64,000 nt of DNA from Kiloniella laminariae DSM 19542 (GCF_000374005.1 NZ_KB893135.1:124001-188000); one strand, 5' to 3'; counted from the first letter of the stretch, positions 1 through 9,704 are shown. Notes: generated from the letters alone by a model not told the origin. Numbers and translations are program-made.

Positions 1-984
1 GTCATCAGCCCGGGTTTTTGTCCGTACGTTTGTGACATGTTCCTGTGCCTGCTCGCCCCCCATCGCTGCCATAGGATCACCCCGTCCAGGGCCGTCCTGT
101 TGCTGGGCCTGGGGTTGAGTCTGGGGTTGATACTGTGCAGAAGGAACCCTTTGCACCGGCTGGTTTGCCACAGGCGCGCTGTCCCAGATCACGCGGGCAC
201 GACGAATTATAATCATCTGTCCGGGCTGCATCTCCACCCAGGAACCATTGGCAAAAGTCGACGAACTGACCACCAGTGCCGTACGATAGGTATCGCGCGG
301 ATCGTTCAGGATTATCTCGGCGGCGGGGGAAACATAGCTGTCCCGGTTATCCGGCGGCTGTATCCGGCTGTATGACAGCGGTTTGGGGGACTGGGTGCCG
401 TGGAAACAGGCAATACTGTCGCCATCGGTAATGTACATATCCGAACTGCCAAGCGGATCAAACCTCATAAACCATCCATGCAGAGCCTGGGGATCAACTT
501 CAGAAATCCGACGGGCAGCCCCGCGTTCTATCTGGGCCAGGAGCTCGCAAAAGGCCAGCTCAGAGTCCGTGTTGCCCAGTGGCTCAAGCAGACGCGACTG
601 TTCACCATGCAGCTTGCCCAGCTCCACCTTGTCCAGATGTCCGTTGTGCATGAACAGCCAGTCCCGCCCGGCAAAACTGCGGGAAAACGGCTGGGTTTCC
701 CGGTGGCTATAACCTGTGCTCGCCCCATGAATTTTTGAAAAGAACACTGTGGAGCGGAAGTTCGACCACTCGGTAATCGCATCAACAAGTACCTGATTAC
801 CCCGTGCCGCCGGGTCCTTTGCAACCATGGCGGACTTCCGGTCATCAGGATACCAGCCAAATCCCCAGCCGTGTGAAGGGCTGTCTTCGGTCTGGCTGGG
901 CAGATTGATATTGATTGAAGGAGACCCTCGACCATCAAAACTGATTGCCAGAATGTCGCTCAAAAGTGGAGGAAGTGTATACAC
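1..984 (-). CDS. Class II glutamine amidotransferase-like protein (3' end outside window)
   Basis: The minus strand is open from a GTG at 984 to the window edge, giving 328 visible residues. The GTG has GAGGAG five bases upstream, and no ATG in this frame fits as well. The protein begins MYTLPPLLSDILAISFDG and carries class II (Ntn) amidotransferase blocks: SHGWGFGWYPDD, KIHGAS, SHRETQPFSRSF and FMHNGHLD. It ends in a Pro/Gln-rich tail. Family members of this kind are often encoded beside transglutaminase/DUF2126 genes, and here one starts divergently 105 bp away. Oddly, no Cys follows the start, so the usual N-terminal Cys nucleophile of class II amidotransferases is not visible. Either the subfamily differs or the start is misjudged. 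The biological substrate is unknown. Confidence 0.75.
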   Translation of the reverse strand, partial: MYTLPPLLSDILAISFDGRGSPSININLPSQTEDSPSHGWGFGWYPDDRKSAMVAKDPAARGNQVLVDAITEWSNFRSTVFFSKIHGASTGYSHRETQPFSRSFAGRDWLFMHNGHLDKVELGKLHGEQSRLLEPLGNTDSELAFCELLAQIERGAARRISEVDPQALHGWFMRFDPLGSSDMYITDGDSIACFHGTQSPKPLSYSRIQPPDNRDSYVSPAAEIILNDPRDTYRTALVVSSSTFANGSWVEMQPGQMIIIRRARVIWDSAPVANQPVQRVPSAQYQPQTQPQAQQQDGPGRGDPMAAMGGEQAQEHVTNVRTKTRADD

Positions 985-1089
985 AGCAACTCCTCAAAAC
1001 TGGGGTCGGCCATTAAATTCGTGCCTAATGCATGATAATAGATTAGGCTTGATTTCAAAAGACTTTTAATTTTAAAGGCTTATCTGACC

Positions 1090-4000
1090 ATGAGTATAGT
1101 CGTTGCCCTGCACCACGTTACTCATTACCGCTATGATAAAGCTGTCACACTCGGAATGCAGACTATACGCCTGCGCCCGGCGCCACACGTCCGCTCCAAC
1201 ATTCAATCCTACTCCCTGAATATCCAGCCAGAACAACATTTTATCAATTGGCAACAGGACCCCTTTGGAAATTTTCTCGCCAAGATTGTATTTCCGGAAA
1301 AGATCACCGAATTCAGGATCGAGGTTGATCTGCTTAGTGAAATCCGTGTGTTTAATCCCTTCGATTTTTTTCTCGAGGACTATGCCAGGGATTTCCCCTT
1401 TGACTATGATTCCGGTCTGAAAGAAGAGCTCGCTCCCTATCTAGAGATCAAGGAAAGAGACACTGCCCTTCTGGACTGGATTGAAGAAAGTGACCGCCAT
1501 TCCCGGGGTATGATCGACTTTCTTGTCGCCATCAATCAAAAGCTCAATTCCTCATTACAGTATGTCGTGCGTCTGGAACCCGGGGTTCAGAGCTGCAGCG
1601 AAACCCTGAAACTCGGCAGTGGTTCCTGTCGCGATATGGCATGGTTTCTCTGTCAGGCCCTGCGGCACCTTGGCCTGGCCACGCGTTTTGCCTCGGGTTA
1701 TCTGATCCAACTGGCCGCTGACATCAAATCCCTCGACGGCCCTTCCGGCACCGAGGTTGACTTCACTGATCTGCACGCCTGGACCGAAGTTTACCTGCCC
1801 GGCGCGGGCTGGGTCGGACTGGACCCCACATCCGGGCTCTTTGCTGGTGAAGGCCATATTCCCCTGTGCTGTACACCCAGCCCGTCAAGTGCAGCCCCGG
1901 TCACAGGTACACTGGGTGATGGTGTAACAGCGACGCTTGATCACGAAATGACCGTCACCCGTATTCACGAAGCCCCCCGGGTGACCAAACCCTATAGCGA
2001 AGCCCAGTGGCAAGCCATTGACAGGCTCGGCAAGAAAATCGACCGGAAGCTTGAAAAACAGGACGTTCGCCTGACCACCGGCGGCGAGCCAACCTTTGTC
2101 TCGCTCGATGATCGTGAACACGATGTCTGGCATTACTCCGCCCTTGGCAGCACTAAAAAACAGCTTGGCAAAGATATCTTTGTCCGGTTGAGCGACCGCT
2201 TTTCTCCCGGGGGGCTGCCGATGTTCACCCAGGGGAAATGGTACCCCGGCGAGATCCTGCCGCGCTGGGCTTTACCCTGTTTCTGGCGGCGGGACGGGGA
2301 AGCGGTCTGGCAGGACAAAAGCCTGCTCGCCGATCCTGACAAACCACAAAAACACGACCTCAAGACTGCCGAAACATTTTTGACCCGATTGGCAAAGATA
2401 CTCGCCATCCCGGCTGACTATATTCTCCCGGCCCGGGAAGACACACCCTATTATCTGTGGAAAGAGCACAAGCTGCCGCTGCAGGATGAAATGATGGAGG
2501 CCAGTGTCTATGACAGGGCCGAGCGCGAGCGCCTGCAAAACCTGATGGAACGGAACCTCAATGCCCCTTGCGGCTATCTATTGCCGCTACACTATTCCCA
2601 TCGCCGCAAACGCTGGATCAGCAATCGCTGGCAGTTTAAAAGCCCGCATCTGGTTCTGCTGGCTGGTGACTCGCCTCTCGGCCTGCGCCTGCCGCTTGCC
2701 AGCCTGCCCTTCCCGGCAGAGGCCAGCGAAGAAATCTGTCCAGAACGCAGCCCCTTTGAGGCAGCCCCCTCCTTGCCCGCGCACGGCAAAATAAAACAAA
2801 CTCTTGTTAAAAAAGCGGTCCGGCCACCAGACGACAAGATCTTTGCCAAAGATCCCAACGGCCTGATCCACACAGCCCTCTGTGCAGAAATCCGCGGCGG
2901 TGTGCTGCATCTTTTCCTGCCGCCCGTGGCCTGGATCGAACATTTTCTCGAGCTGATCGCAGCTATAGAAACCGTGGCATCAGATACAAAAATCCCGGTG
3001 GTGCTGGAAGGTTACACCCCGCCCGCCGATGCCCGGATCGCACATTTTTCCGTAACGCCTGATCCCGGTGTCATCGAAATCAATGTCCAGCCGGCAGCAA
3101 GCTGGGAAGAGCTCAAACACATCACCACCACAATTTATAAAGAGGCCCGGCTGGCGCGACTTTCAGCCGAAAAGTTCAGTCTGGATGGCCGCCGGGTTGG
3201 CACGGGCGGCGGCAATCATGTGGTCGTTGGTGCCGCGAAACCCGAAGACAGCCCCTTTCTTCGTCGTCCGGATCTGCTGCGTTCGCTGATCAGCTTCTGG
3301 CAGAACCATCCTTCGCTGTCCTATCTCTTTGCCGACCTTTACATCGGCCCGACCAGTCAGGCCCCGCGGATCGACGAAGCCCGGCACGACAGCCTCTATG
3401 AACTTGAAATTGCTTTTGGGCAAATCCCGGAAAAGGGCGACATTCCACCCTGGCTGGTTGATCGTTTGTTCCGCAATCTTCTGGTGGACCTGACGGGCAA
3501 TACCCACCGGGCCGAATTCTGTATCGACAAGCTCTACAGCCCCGACAGTGACCGGGGTCGTCTCGGGCTGCTGGAAATGCGCGGCTTTGAGATGCCGCCG
3601 CACCCGCAAATGAGCCTGCTGCAGAACCTTCTGCTTCGCGCCGCGATTGCCCTGTTCTGGAAACAGCCCTATCGCAACAGGCTGGTCCGCTGGGGCACAC
3701 GTCTGCACGACAAATACATGCTGCCCTATTACATTCACGAAGACTTTAACGATGTTCTCGCCACCTTCAAGACCGGGGGGTTTGATTTCTCTCCTGACTG
3801 GTTCGTTCCGTTTTTTGCCTTTCGCTTTCCCGAATGTGGCAGCAGCCGGATCGGGGATGTTCAGCTCTCACTCACGACAGCGCTGGAACCCTGGCCGGTT
3901 ATGGGCGAAGAACCTGCCGGTGGCGGGGTCAGCCGTTCGGTCGATGCCACAGTCGAGCGCCTTCAGGTAACAGCCACAGGTATAATAGAAGGCCGCCATA

Positions 4001-4377
4001 TCGTGACCTGCAATGGACGACGGGTTCCGCTTTCCCCCACCGGCGAAGCCGGAAAACAGGTCGGTGGTGTCCGCTTCAAGGCCTGGTCACAGCCTTCGAG
4101 CCTGCATCCGCGCCTGCCCATCCACGCGCCACTGGTATTTGATATTATCGACCAGCTGCACCAGCGCTCTCTTGGCGGCTGCACCTACCACGTCGCCCAT
4201 CCCGGAGGCCGAAGTTACGACAGCTTTCCCGTCAATGAAAACGAGGCCGAGGGCCGCAGGCTCTCCCGCTTTGAGGCTCTGGGTCATACTGCAGGCAAAA
4301 TTGCCCTGCCGCCGGAAGAACGAAATTCCGAATACCCCCACACCCTCGATCTGCGCCTCAAGGACCCGGTGCTTTAA
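1090..4377 (+). CDS. Transglutaminase-like / DUF2126 protein (1095 aa)
   Basis: This is a long fusion. Residues 1-95 resemble the bacterial transglutaminase N-terminal beta domain. The transglutaminase core follows, with a complete Cys-His-Asp triad: Cys180 (GSGSCRDMAW), His229 (DLHAWTEVYLPGAGW) and Asp245 (GLDPTSG). From about residue 330 onward it matches DUF2126 (LTTGGEPTFVS, GTGGGNHVVVG, LEMRGFEMPPHPQMSLLQ). No signal peptide is seen, so it is probably cytoplasmic. Such proteins are often encoded near class II amidotransferases and circularly permuted ATP-grasp genes, which suggests peptide or amide-bond chemistry, but no substrate is established. The start ATG has only a weak AAGG about 11 bases upstream. 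Confidence 0.9.
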   Translation: MSIVVALHHVTHYRYDKAVTLGMQTIRLRPAPHVRSNIQSYSLNIQPEQHFINWQQDPFGNFLAKIVFPEKITEFRIEVDLLSEIRVFNPFDFFLEDYARDFPFDYDSGLKEELAPYLEIKERDTALLDWIEESDRHSRGMIDFLVAINQKLNSSLQYVVRLEPGVQSCSETLKLGSGSCRDMAWFLCQALRHLGLATRFASGYLIQLAADIKSLDGPSGTEVDFTDLHAWTEVYLPGAGWVGLDPTSGLFAGEGHIPLCCTPSPSSAAPVTGTLGDGVTATLDHEMTVTRIHEAPRVTKPYSEAQWQAIDRLGKKIDRKLEKQDVRLTTGGEPTFVSLDDREHDVWHYSALGSTKKQLGKDIFVRLSDRFSPGGLPMFTQGKWYPGEILPRWALPCFWRRDGEAVWQDKSLLADPDKPQKHDLKTAETFLTRLAKILAIPADYILPAREDTPYYLWKEHKLPLQDEMMEASVYDRAERERLQNLMERNLNAPCGYLLPLHYSHRRKRWISNRWQFKSPHLVLLAGDSPLGLRLPLASLPFPAEASEEICPERSPFEAAPSLPAHGKIKQTLVKKAVRPPDDKIFAKDPNGLIHTALCAEIRGGVLHLFLPPVAWIEHFLELIAAIETVASDTKIPVVLEGYTPPADARIAHFSVTPDPGVIEINVQPAASWEELKHITTTIYKEARLARLSAEKFSLDGRRVGTGGGNHVVVGAAKPEDSPFLRRPDLLRSLISFWQNHPSLSYLFADLYIGPTSQAPRIDEARHDSLYELEIAFGQIPEKGDIPPWLVDRLFRNLLVDLTGNTHRAEFCIDKLYSPDSDRGRLGLLEMRGFEMPPHPQMSLLQNLLLRAAIALFWKQPYRNRLVRWGTRLHDKYMLPYYIHEDFNDVLATFKTGGFDFSPDWFVPFFAFRFPECGSSRIGDVQLSLTTALEPWPVMGEEPAGGGVSRSVDATVERLQVTATGIIEGRHIVTCNGRRVPLSPTGEAGKQVGGVRFKAWSQPSSLHPRLPIHAPLVFDIIDQLHQRSLGGCTYHVAHPGGRSYDSFPVNENEAEGRRLSRFEALGHTAGKIALPPEERNSEYPHTLDLRLKDPVL

Positions 4378-4709
4378 AGCAGTGGGCTTAACTCCCCTGA
4401 ATTCTGGAACAGGGCAAACCAAAATCTGTGACAAAATCTGTGAAACAAATAAATTTTCCGCATCTGGTATCGCAGTGCAAAGATCCTGTTCCAAAAATTA
4501 TCCAGTGAATAAATTTTCTATTATTCAAAAGCTTAGAACACAGCCTTTTTTTGACCAGGATTAACCTTGCTCAAAAATGCAGCAAAAACACGGCGGATTT
4601 GTTGCATTTGCGAAGTTGAAAGCATTTGCAATGACCACCCTTATCCCGTGAAATAAGGCGGTTAATAATAAATTAAGCATAAAGATAAAAACCTTTAACA
4701 GGAGGTCAA
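4378..4709. other. Intergenic region ahead of the uspA operon
   Basis: 332 bp without a credible gene. The right half is AT-rich and must hold the promoter of the following stress-protein/symporter operon. A direct repeat GCATTTGC occurs twice near 4605-4633, about 20 bp apart and in a weak dyad context. A short duplicated phrase (aaaatctgtga) lies near 4420-4440. No clear terminator follows the transglutaminase gene. Confidence 0.5.
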
Positions 4710-5147
4710 ATGTCTACCAAGCTTATCGTGGGGCTCGACGGCAGCGGGTCCGGGGATAGAGCGCTTGCTTACGCCAAGCGTCTCTCAAAACTGATCGGGA
4801 AATGTTCACTTGAACTGATCTATGTGATCGAGTGGTCCCCTTATTCTTTCCAGACACCCGAGGAAAATGCCAGCCGTCACAAACGGCGGGAAGAAGAAAT
4901 CAAAACAGCAATGGAACGAGTGATCCAGCCTGCGTTGGATGCCCTGAAAGCCGATGGTTTCACCGCCACTGGCCGGGTCAAACACGGGGATGCAGCGGAT
5001 ATTCTCAATGCCGTGGCAATGGAAGAAAAAGCAGAGCAGATTGTGGTTGCCCGCTCTTCCGAAGGGGGCTTCACCAGACGGATCTTCGGCAGTGTTACTG
5101 CCAATCTGGTGATGCATGCATCCGTCCCGGTAACCGTTGTCGGCTAA
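4710..5147 (+). CDS. Universal stress protein (UspA family)
   Basis: A 145-residue single Usp domain with the family start ([19 protein letters not shown]) and the C-terminal nucleotide-loop region ([27 protein letters not shown]). The GS-V part of the ATP-binding G-x2-G-x9-G-S/T motif is present, but the first Gly is replaced within VVARSSEGG, so ATP binding is uncertain. An excellent AGGAGG stands a few bases before the ATG. The symporter gene begins 10 bp after the stop, so the two are cotranscribed. In other bacteria small Usp proteins encoded next to permeases often modulate transport; that role here is inference. Confidence 0.92.
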   Translation: MSTKLIVGLDGSGSGDRALAYAKRLSKLIGKCSLELIYVIEWSPYSFQTPEENASRHKRREEEIKTAMERVIQPALDALKADGFTATGRVKHGDAADILNAVAMEEKAEQIVVARSSEGGFTRRIFGSVTANLVMHASVPVTVVG

Positions 5148-5157
5148 AGGTGATCTC

Positions 5158-6732
5158 ATGAAAAACACAGGCTTTATCAAGGCGCCCTTGCTGGCGTCCC
5201 TTTTCGTATATCCGGTTCTCTTCTTCGCAACCCTCCAAAGCGCCGTTGCCCAGGAAGCCGGCGGTATTGATGCCAAGGTCAACGAAATCTTCTCGCTGGC
5301 AACCGGCTGGTTCGTCAACCTGATCTTTGCCAACCTCCCCGGGACCTCCTTTCCCTGGATCGTGCTCTGGCTGGTGGTTGGCGCCACCGTCTTTACCATC
5401 TACTTTGCCTTCATCCAGTTTCGTGCTGTCGGCCATGCGATCTCGCTGGTCAAGGGCGACTATTCCAACCCCAATGACGCTGGTGAAGTCAGCCACTTCC
5501 AGGCCCTTGCTACCGCGCTTTCCGGTACCGTTGGTCTTGGGAATATTGCCGGGGTCGCCGTTGCGGTCAGTATTGGCGGGCCGGGTGCCACCTTCTGGAT
5601 GATCCTGGCGGGTCTGATGGGCATGGCGTCAAAATTCACCGAATGTACTCTCGGGGTCAAATACCGGAATGAATATCCCGACGGGACCGTTTCCGGTGGT
5701 CCGATGTACTATATCTCCAAGGGCTTTGCCGAACGTGGCCTGCCAGGCGGCAAGTTCCTCGCCATTCTCTTTGCCGTCTTCTGTATTCTTGGTGCCCTCG
5801 GCGGCGGCAACATGTTCCAGGCCAACCAGGCCCATGCCCAACTGGCTGGAATTTTTGACGACTATCCCGGCTGGATTACCGGTGTGATCTTTGCTGGCGT
5901 GGTCTTTGCCGTTATCGTCGGCGGGATCAAATCCATCGCCCAGGTTACGGAAAAAGTCGTGCCTTTTATGGGCATCATGTACGTTGCTGCGGCCCTGATC
6001 ATCATCCTGATGAACTATGACAAGATCGGCTGGGCTTTTGGCCAGATCTTTGACGGTGCCTTTACAGGTCTTGGTGTTGCCGGTGGTCTGGTTGGTGCCC
6101 TGATCCAAGGCTTCAAGCGGGCGGCTTTTTCCAACGAGGCCGGGGTTGGCTCTGCTGCCATCGCCCACTCTGCGGTACAGACCAGCGAGCCCATCACCGA
6201 AGGTGTGGTCTCCCTGCTCGAACCTTTCATTGATACCGTGGTAATCTGTACCATGACTGCTCTGGTGATTATCATCACCGGCCAGTTGACCAGCGATCCG
6301 GCAACCGGGATGTATATTCTTGGTGAAAACGGCCAGATCGTAACAGCAACCGGTGCTTCGGGTGTCGGCCTGACGTCTGCCGCCTTTGGTTCAGCCATCA
6401 GCTGGTTCCCCTATGTGCTGGCACTGGCAGTGATCCTCTTTGCCTTCTCGACCATGATCAGCTGGTCCTACTATGGCCTCAAGGCCTGGACCTATCTGTT
6501 CGGTGAAGGCAAGACAAAAGAGCTGATCTTCAAGGTGATCTTCTGTGTCTTTGTCGTTATTGGTGCCGCCGCCAACCTCGGTCCGGTGATCGACTTCTCC
6601 GATGCCGCGATCTTTGCCATGGCGGTAGTCAACATCATCGGTCTTTACTGCCTGATGCCGATCGTCAAGCGCGAGCTGAACTCCTATATGTCCCGCCTCA
6701 AGTCCGGCGAGATCAAGAAGTTCAAAAACTAG
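5158..6732 (+). CDS. Sodium:alanine/glycine symporter (AGCS family)
   Basis: A 524-residue polytopic membrane protein of the alanine or glycine:cation symporter family, which imports small neutral amino acids with Na+. Characteristic stretches are [65 protein letters not shown] and a C-terminal [15 protein letters not shown]. The N-terminus (about residues 1-38) is hydrophobic and signal-like, as is common for the longer AGCS members. An in-frame TTG at 5137 inside uspA is possible, but the ATG at 5158 with AAAGGTGA upstream is better. The gene is the second of a uspA operon and ends at a strong terminator. Confidence 0.93.
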   Translation: MKNTGFIKAPLLASLFVYPVLFFATLQSAVAQEAGGIDAKVNEIFSLATGWFVNLIFANLPGTSFPWIVLWLVVGATVFTIYFAFIQFRAVGHAISLVKGDYSNPNDAGEVSHFQALATALSGTVGLGNIAGVAVAVSIGGPGATFWMILAGLMGMASKFTECTLGVKYRNEYPDGTVSGGPMYYISKGFAERGLPGGKFLAILFAVFCILGALGGGNMFQANQAHAQLAGIFDDYPGWITGVIFAGVVFAVIVGGIKSIAQVTEKVVPFMGIMYVAAALIIILMNYDKIGWAFGQIFDGAFTGLGVAGGLVGALIQGFKRAAFSNEAGVGSAAIAHSAVQTSEPITEGVVSLLEPFIDTVVICTMTALVIIITGQLTSDPATGMYILGENGQIVTATGASGVGLTSAAFGSAISWFPYVLALAVILFAFSTMISWSYYGLKAWTYLFGEGKTKELIFKVIFCVFVVIGAAANLGPVIDFSDAAIFAMAVVNIIGLYCLMPIVKRELNSYMSRLKSGEIKKFKN

Positions 6733-6740
6733 GGTCTGGA

Positions 6741-6768
6741 ACAGAGTGATCTTGGGTCACTCTGTTTT
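6741..6768 (+). terminator. Rho-independent terminator of the uspA-symporter operon
   Basis: A perfect 9-bp stem (ACAGAGTGA / TCACTCTGT) with a 7-nt loop is followed by TTTT. It starts 8 bp after the symporter stop codon. Confidence 0.9.
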
Positions 6769-6842
6769 CATTCCACCGACCGCTTTTCAGGGCTTTCCTT
6801 CAGGATAAACCGTGAAAATTGGAAGATCCTCCGCAAGGAGAA

Positions 6843-6898
6843 ATAAAGCAACAGGGTGGCCTTTGTGCCACCCTGTTGCTTTATGATTTTCTTTTTTC
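6843..6898 (+). terminator. Second, very strong hairpin terminator
   Basis: A perfect 18-bp stem (6843-6860 with 6867-6884) and a 6-nt loop are followed by ATTTTCTTTTTT. It lies 75 bp after the first terminator with no gene between. Either it is a tandem back-up terminator or it ends a short independent transcript from 6770-6842. The stretch from 6900 to 7267 holds no gene. Confidence 0.85.
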
Positions 6899-7125
6899 CG
6901 TAACAGACTGAAATAACTCTTGTATTTCATTCAGCTTTCGTCGAAAGTGGCGTCACCTTTTTACCGGAGCTTTTATGTCCTGTTAATGCCGGATGTCCAA
7001 AGGGACATCCCCCAAGCCAAATGCCTTATCTTTCAGCTCTCAAGCTGACAGCGCTTTTGTCTTGATCTCATTTTGCATTAACAGCGCGCCCGGATGACCC
7101 TTTATTTCCAGAAATTTTTTATTGC

Positions 7126-7161
7126 GATATTTCTGGTGATATTTCTGGTGATGTTTCTGGT
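7126..7161. repeat. 12-bp tandem repeat, three copies
   Basis: GATATTTCTGGT occurs twice perfectly (7126-7137, 7138-7149) and once with one change (7150-7161), followed by a degenerate fourth unit. It lies in the gene-free stretch upstream of the GNAT gene. Confidence 0.9.
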
Positions 7162-7267
7162 GGCATTCCTGTTTCAACAGGCTGCTCCAGATCACCAATG
7201 AGAGTTCTCCAGCGAAAGATCGCCAGCGGAAACCCTCCAGTAAAACCGGGGCGCAAGATAAAAAGGT

Positions 7268-7780
7268 TTGATCACAGTGATCAGCACAAAAATCCGTAAA
7301 TACGACCCAAAAGATACAAAAGATACAGATATAATCGCCGACATCTTCTTCAACGCCAGTCTGCTGGCCTATCCCTTTTTCACCCGCGCTGTCCTTGAAC
7401 AGGAAAAGATCAACGTGCGGGAAATCTATCTGCCTGCGGTCGAAACCTGGGTGATTGAAAAACATCCTGTTTCAGCCACAAGCCACACAGAACCCGGTAG
7501 GGAAACACCCGGCGAAAACTCCGAGGTGGTCGGCTTTGTCTCCCTGATGGATAAAGAGGTCGCCGCCCTGTTCGTCGCCCCTGATCAGCAGGGACAAGGC
7601 TATGGTCAGGCTTTGATGAACAAGGCGGTAGCAGAAAAAGGCGGTGAACTGGAAGTCGATGTTTTCAAGGAAAACAGCATAGGTCGCCGTTTCTACTGCC
7701 GTTACGGCTTCGTCCAGATCAAAGAAAGCCTGCACGAGCCCACCGGGCAAATCTGCCTGCGCCTGAAACTGGAGAGTTAA
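7268..7780 (+). CDS. GNAT family N-acetyltransferase
   Basis: About 170 residues. The acetyl-CoA loop is AALFVAPDQQGQGYGQALM (Q-x-x-G-x-G) near residues 98-116, and a C-terminal FYCRYGF completes the fold. The acyl acceptor is unknown. No ATG fits; TTG at 7268 and GTG at 7277 are both possible starts. Both lie in a perfect palindrome, TGATCAC-A-GTGATCA (7269-7283), which could be a regulator site overlapping the start. Near the N-terminus is a small KDTKDTD duplication, and residues 62-77 form a polar insertion. The gene stands alone. Confidence 0.85.
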   Translation: MITVISTKIRKYDPKDTKDTDIIADIFFNASLLAYPFFTRAVLEQEKINVREIYLPAVETWVIEKHPVSATSHTEPGRETPGENSEVVGFVSLMDKEVAALFVAPDQQGQGYGQALMNKAVAEKGGELEVDVFKENSIGRRFYCRYGFVQIKESLHEPTGQICLRLKLES

Positions 7781-7801
7781 TACAGCTCAAAAATTAACAA
7801 A

Positions 7802-7839
7802 GGAAAAGAGCCCGTCCCTCGATCAGCAGGGGCGGGCTC
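7802..7839 (-). terminator. Minus-strand terminator left behind by an insertion
   Basis: GAGCCCG (7808-7814) pairs with CGGGCTC (7833-7839), and CCC pairs with GGG inside. On the minus strand the stem is followed by TTTTCCTTTG. The nearest minus-strand gene ends 370 bp away, but a decayed copy of the MscS gene tail begins about 100 bp away. The hairpin may be the original terminator of that channel gene. Confidence 0.6.
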
Positions 7840-7944
7840 ACGATAAGCAGCAATAACCTGCTTTGTTCTCTTCAACCTCATCACTCCCCTGCCCCTGTCT
7901 TATCTTGACCGTCGCGGTCGAGGTCGCTTGCTATATTTCTTTGC

Positions 7945-8070
7945 CCCTCACGCCTTCGCCTCCGGGCCTTCCAGCAGGTCTTTAGGGATACCGGTACCGG
8001 CTCATGGGCTTACCCGTCAGCGCTGACGTCCTCGACCTTGCAGCGGGCGAACGCGATGCCTTCTGCCAAG
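7945..8070 (-). pseudogene. Decayed duplicate of the 3' end of the MscS channel gene
   Basis: This stretch aligns with the last roughly 40 codons of the channel gene ending at 9763 (9760-9893), in the same orientation. Shared runs include ccctcacgccttcgcctccg, aggtcttt, cgacct-like and gggcgaac blocks. It carries scattered substitutions and about 13 bp of deletion, so it is no longer coding. Together with the intact tail it brackets the LysE/Lrp pair as imperfect direct repeats. The rest of 7781-8210 holds no recognisable gene. Confidence 0.8.
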
Positions 8071-8210
8071 CTTAGGAAATCAGCCGCCTTTACATCAAGA
8101 TCGCGGAACCGCCTCTATCAAAAGTGGTAATGATCTCCCAAATCGATCAAGCCGCCATACTTTTGCAACAAAATTTGCGACAGCCAAGGTTTCCCGCTGG
8201 ATTCATGCGA

Positions 8211-8807
8211 TTATGACAGGAACATCCAGATCGCAACAGCAGCCAAAATTGCACCGAACATCATGTTTAATTTCCGGGCACTCTCAGGGGCTCTGAAATG
8301 TCCTGCTATTTTGTCACCAAGCAATGCCCAAACCGAAAACGCTATCAAATTATTGAAAGTGAACACAGTTGATATCAAAAAGACTGTAACAAGCCATCCG
8401 TCATCTGACTGACCAAGGAATTGCGTAAACATAAGGGCGATGATTAGATACGCTTTGGGATTTAGGATAAGCAGGATTACCCCGTCTGCAAAAGTTGCAG
8501 GCTTCGCTCTATCACTCCCCTCAAGCGTTCCAGCTTTGAATAATTTCCACGCAATCCAAAGCACATACAAAGAGCCCGCAATTTTCAGACTGGCAAAAAC
8601 GTAGGGGAATTTTTCCAAGGCGGCAATGAAACCCAAACCTATTGCTGCCGTCACGACCCAGGTAGCAATATGATAACCGACATTGGCAGGCAAGGTCGAG
8701 CGGAAGCCAAACCGCGCACCATTTGCTGCAAAAAACATGTTGCCGGGGCCCGGGCTATACGCCAAAGGGAACAGAAAAATGATCAAAGCGACAGTCAATT
8801 CTATCAT
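8211..8807 (-). CDS. LysE family amino-acid exporter
   Basis: A 198-residue protein with about six hydrophobic segments. The family signature near the N-terminus is AYSPGPGNMFFAANGARFGF, and the conserved ILNPKAYLI lies in the middle. LysE/RhtB proteins export amino acids or analogues; the substrate cannot be read from sequence. The ATG at 8807 has GGTGAGA upstream. The gene is divergent from an Lrp/AsnC regulator, the usual arrangement for a regulated exporter. The region is visibly richer in AT than its flanks and is bracketed by copies of the MscS gene tail, so it is probably acquired. Confidence 0.92.
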   Translation of the reverse strand: MIELTVALIIFLFPLAYSPGPGNMFFAANGARFGFRSTLPANVGYHIATWVVTAAIGLGFIAALEKFPYVFASLKIAGSLYVLWIAWKLFKAGTLEGSDRAKPATFADGVILLILNPKAYLIIALMFTQFLGQSDDGWLVTVFLISTVFTFNNLIAFSVWALLGDKIAGHFRAPESARKLNMMFGAILAAVAIWMFLS

Positions 8808-9173
8808 GTTGTAATCTCACCATAGCCCAAGCGATTATTGCGATATCGACCAACCAATCAGGAACAAAAGCTAGTGCAGCAAGAACCTTTAATTGGACAT
8901 CATGTTTCTTCACGGCATGTTCGGGTTTATTTAGATAACTCGTTACTCGCACAATGCTGTCAGAGGGCGTTTTCCCTGTTGCTCCAGCCCACAGTTCCAC
9001 CGACAAAAAACTGTCTGCCCTCCCCCCTTTGAACTTCAAGAGTATGAACAAAACCCGATGTTGCTGGACAAATGTTCCCTGAAAGGCGCATTCCTTTTTC
9101 AATTTTGATGAATATTTTTTCTTATTTTGATAATATATCTGAATTTTCTTCGGCAAGAAGATCAAAAACTGGA
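8808..9173. promoter_or_regulatory. Divergent control region between exporter and Lrp-type regulator
   Basis: 366 bp. The part next to the regulator (9100-9150) is strongly AT-rich with two direct ATTTTGAT repeats (near 9110 and 9124), plausible Lrp-type binding DNA. A minus-strand frame is open across the region but shows no family resemblance. Confidence 0.5.
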
Positions 9174-9704
9174 ATGAAAATGAAAACAGAAGATGTTCAT
9201 CAGAATAGCCATGCATCAAGACCATTAGACGATTTTGACCGAAGGATATTAGGCGAGTTAGTCCGTGATGCACGGCAAACCTATGCTGAAGTTGGCAAGA
9301 CCGTCGGGTTATCTGCGCCAGCAGTCCATGAAAGAGTAAAGCGTATGAAGGCGTCCGGAGTTATTGAGGGGACAGCCGCAGTGATAAACGGGGATGCGGT
9401 TGGCAAGCCTTTTCTGGCGTTTATTCATGTTGATGCTGAAGGATGGGGAAAGAGTCAGAGGATGATGAGGCTGCGATCTTTTCCAGAAATTGAAGAAATG
9501 CACTCAGTTGCGGGAGATACTTGCGTCATTCTTAAAGTCCGGACAGCAAATGCTCAAGCAATGGAAAGTTTCTTGTCGCAACTCTATGTGTTGCCAGGGG
9601 TACGGGGAACCAAGAGTTTTGTTGCGTTGTCAACGTATCTGGATCGGCCAATACAAGCCGAGATTACAAACTGCTGGCCTGATATCCCCCTACCGCCTGA
9701 ATAG
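9174..9704 (+). CDS. Lrp/AsnC family transcriptional regulator
   Basis: About 176 residues. An N-terminal winged helix-turn-helix (DDFDRRILGELVRDARQTYA, then VGLSAPAVHERVKRMKASGV) is followed by a RAM/AsnC ligand-binding domain (FLAFIHVDAEGW, VAGDTCVILKVRT, GVRGTKSFVALST). Starts at 9174 (MKMKTED) or 9180 are equally good; the ribosome site is weak (GGA). The gene faces away from the LysE exporter, so it most likely senses an amino acid and controls that exporter. Confidence 0.92.
   Translation: MKMKTEDVHQNSHASRPLDDFDRRILGELVRDARQTYAEVGKTVGLSAPAVHERVKRMKASGVIEGTAAVINGDAVGKPFLAFIHVDAEGWGKSQRMMRLRSFPEIEEMHSVAGDTCVILKVRTANAQAMESFLSQLYVLPGVRGTKSFVALSTYLDRPIQAEITNCWPDIPLPPE

Noticed and set aside
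7040-7465. Minus-strand frame of 141 codons, partly repeat-encoded
   Set aside because: It contains the 12-bp repeat read as HQKHHQKYHQKY and overlaps the GNAT start; no domain or ribosome site.
8755-9273. Minus-strand frame of 172 codons between the LysE and Lrp genes
   Set aside because: It overlaps both the LysE start and the Lrp 5' end, shows no family, and the low GC keeps chance frames of odd composition open.
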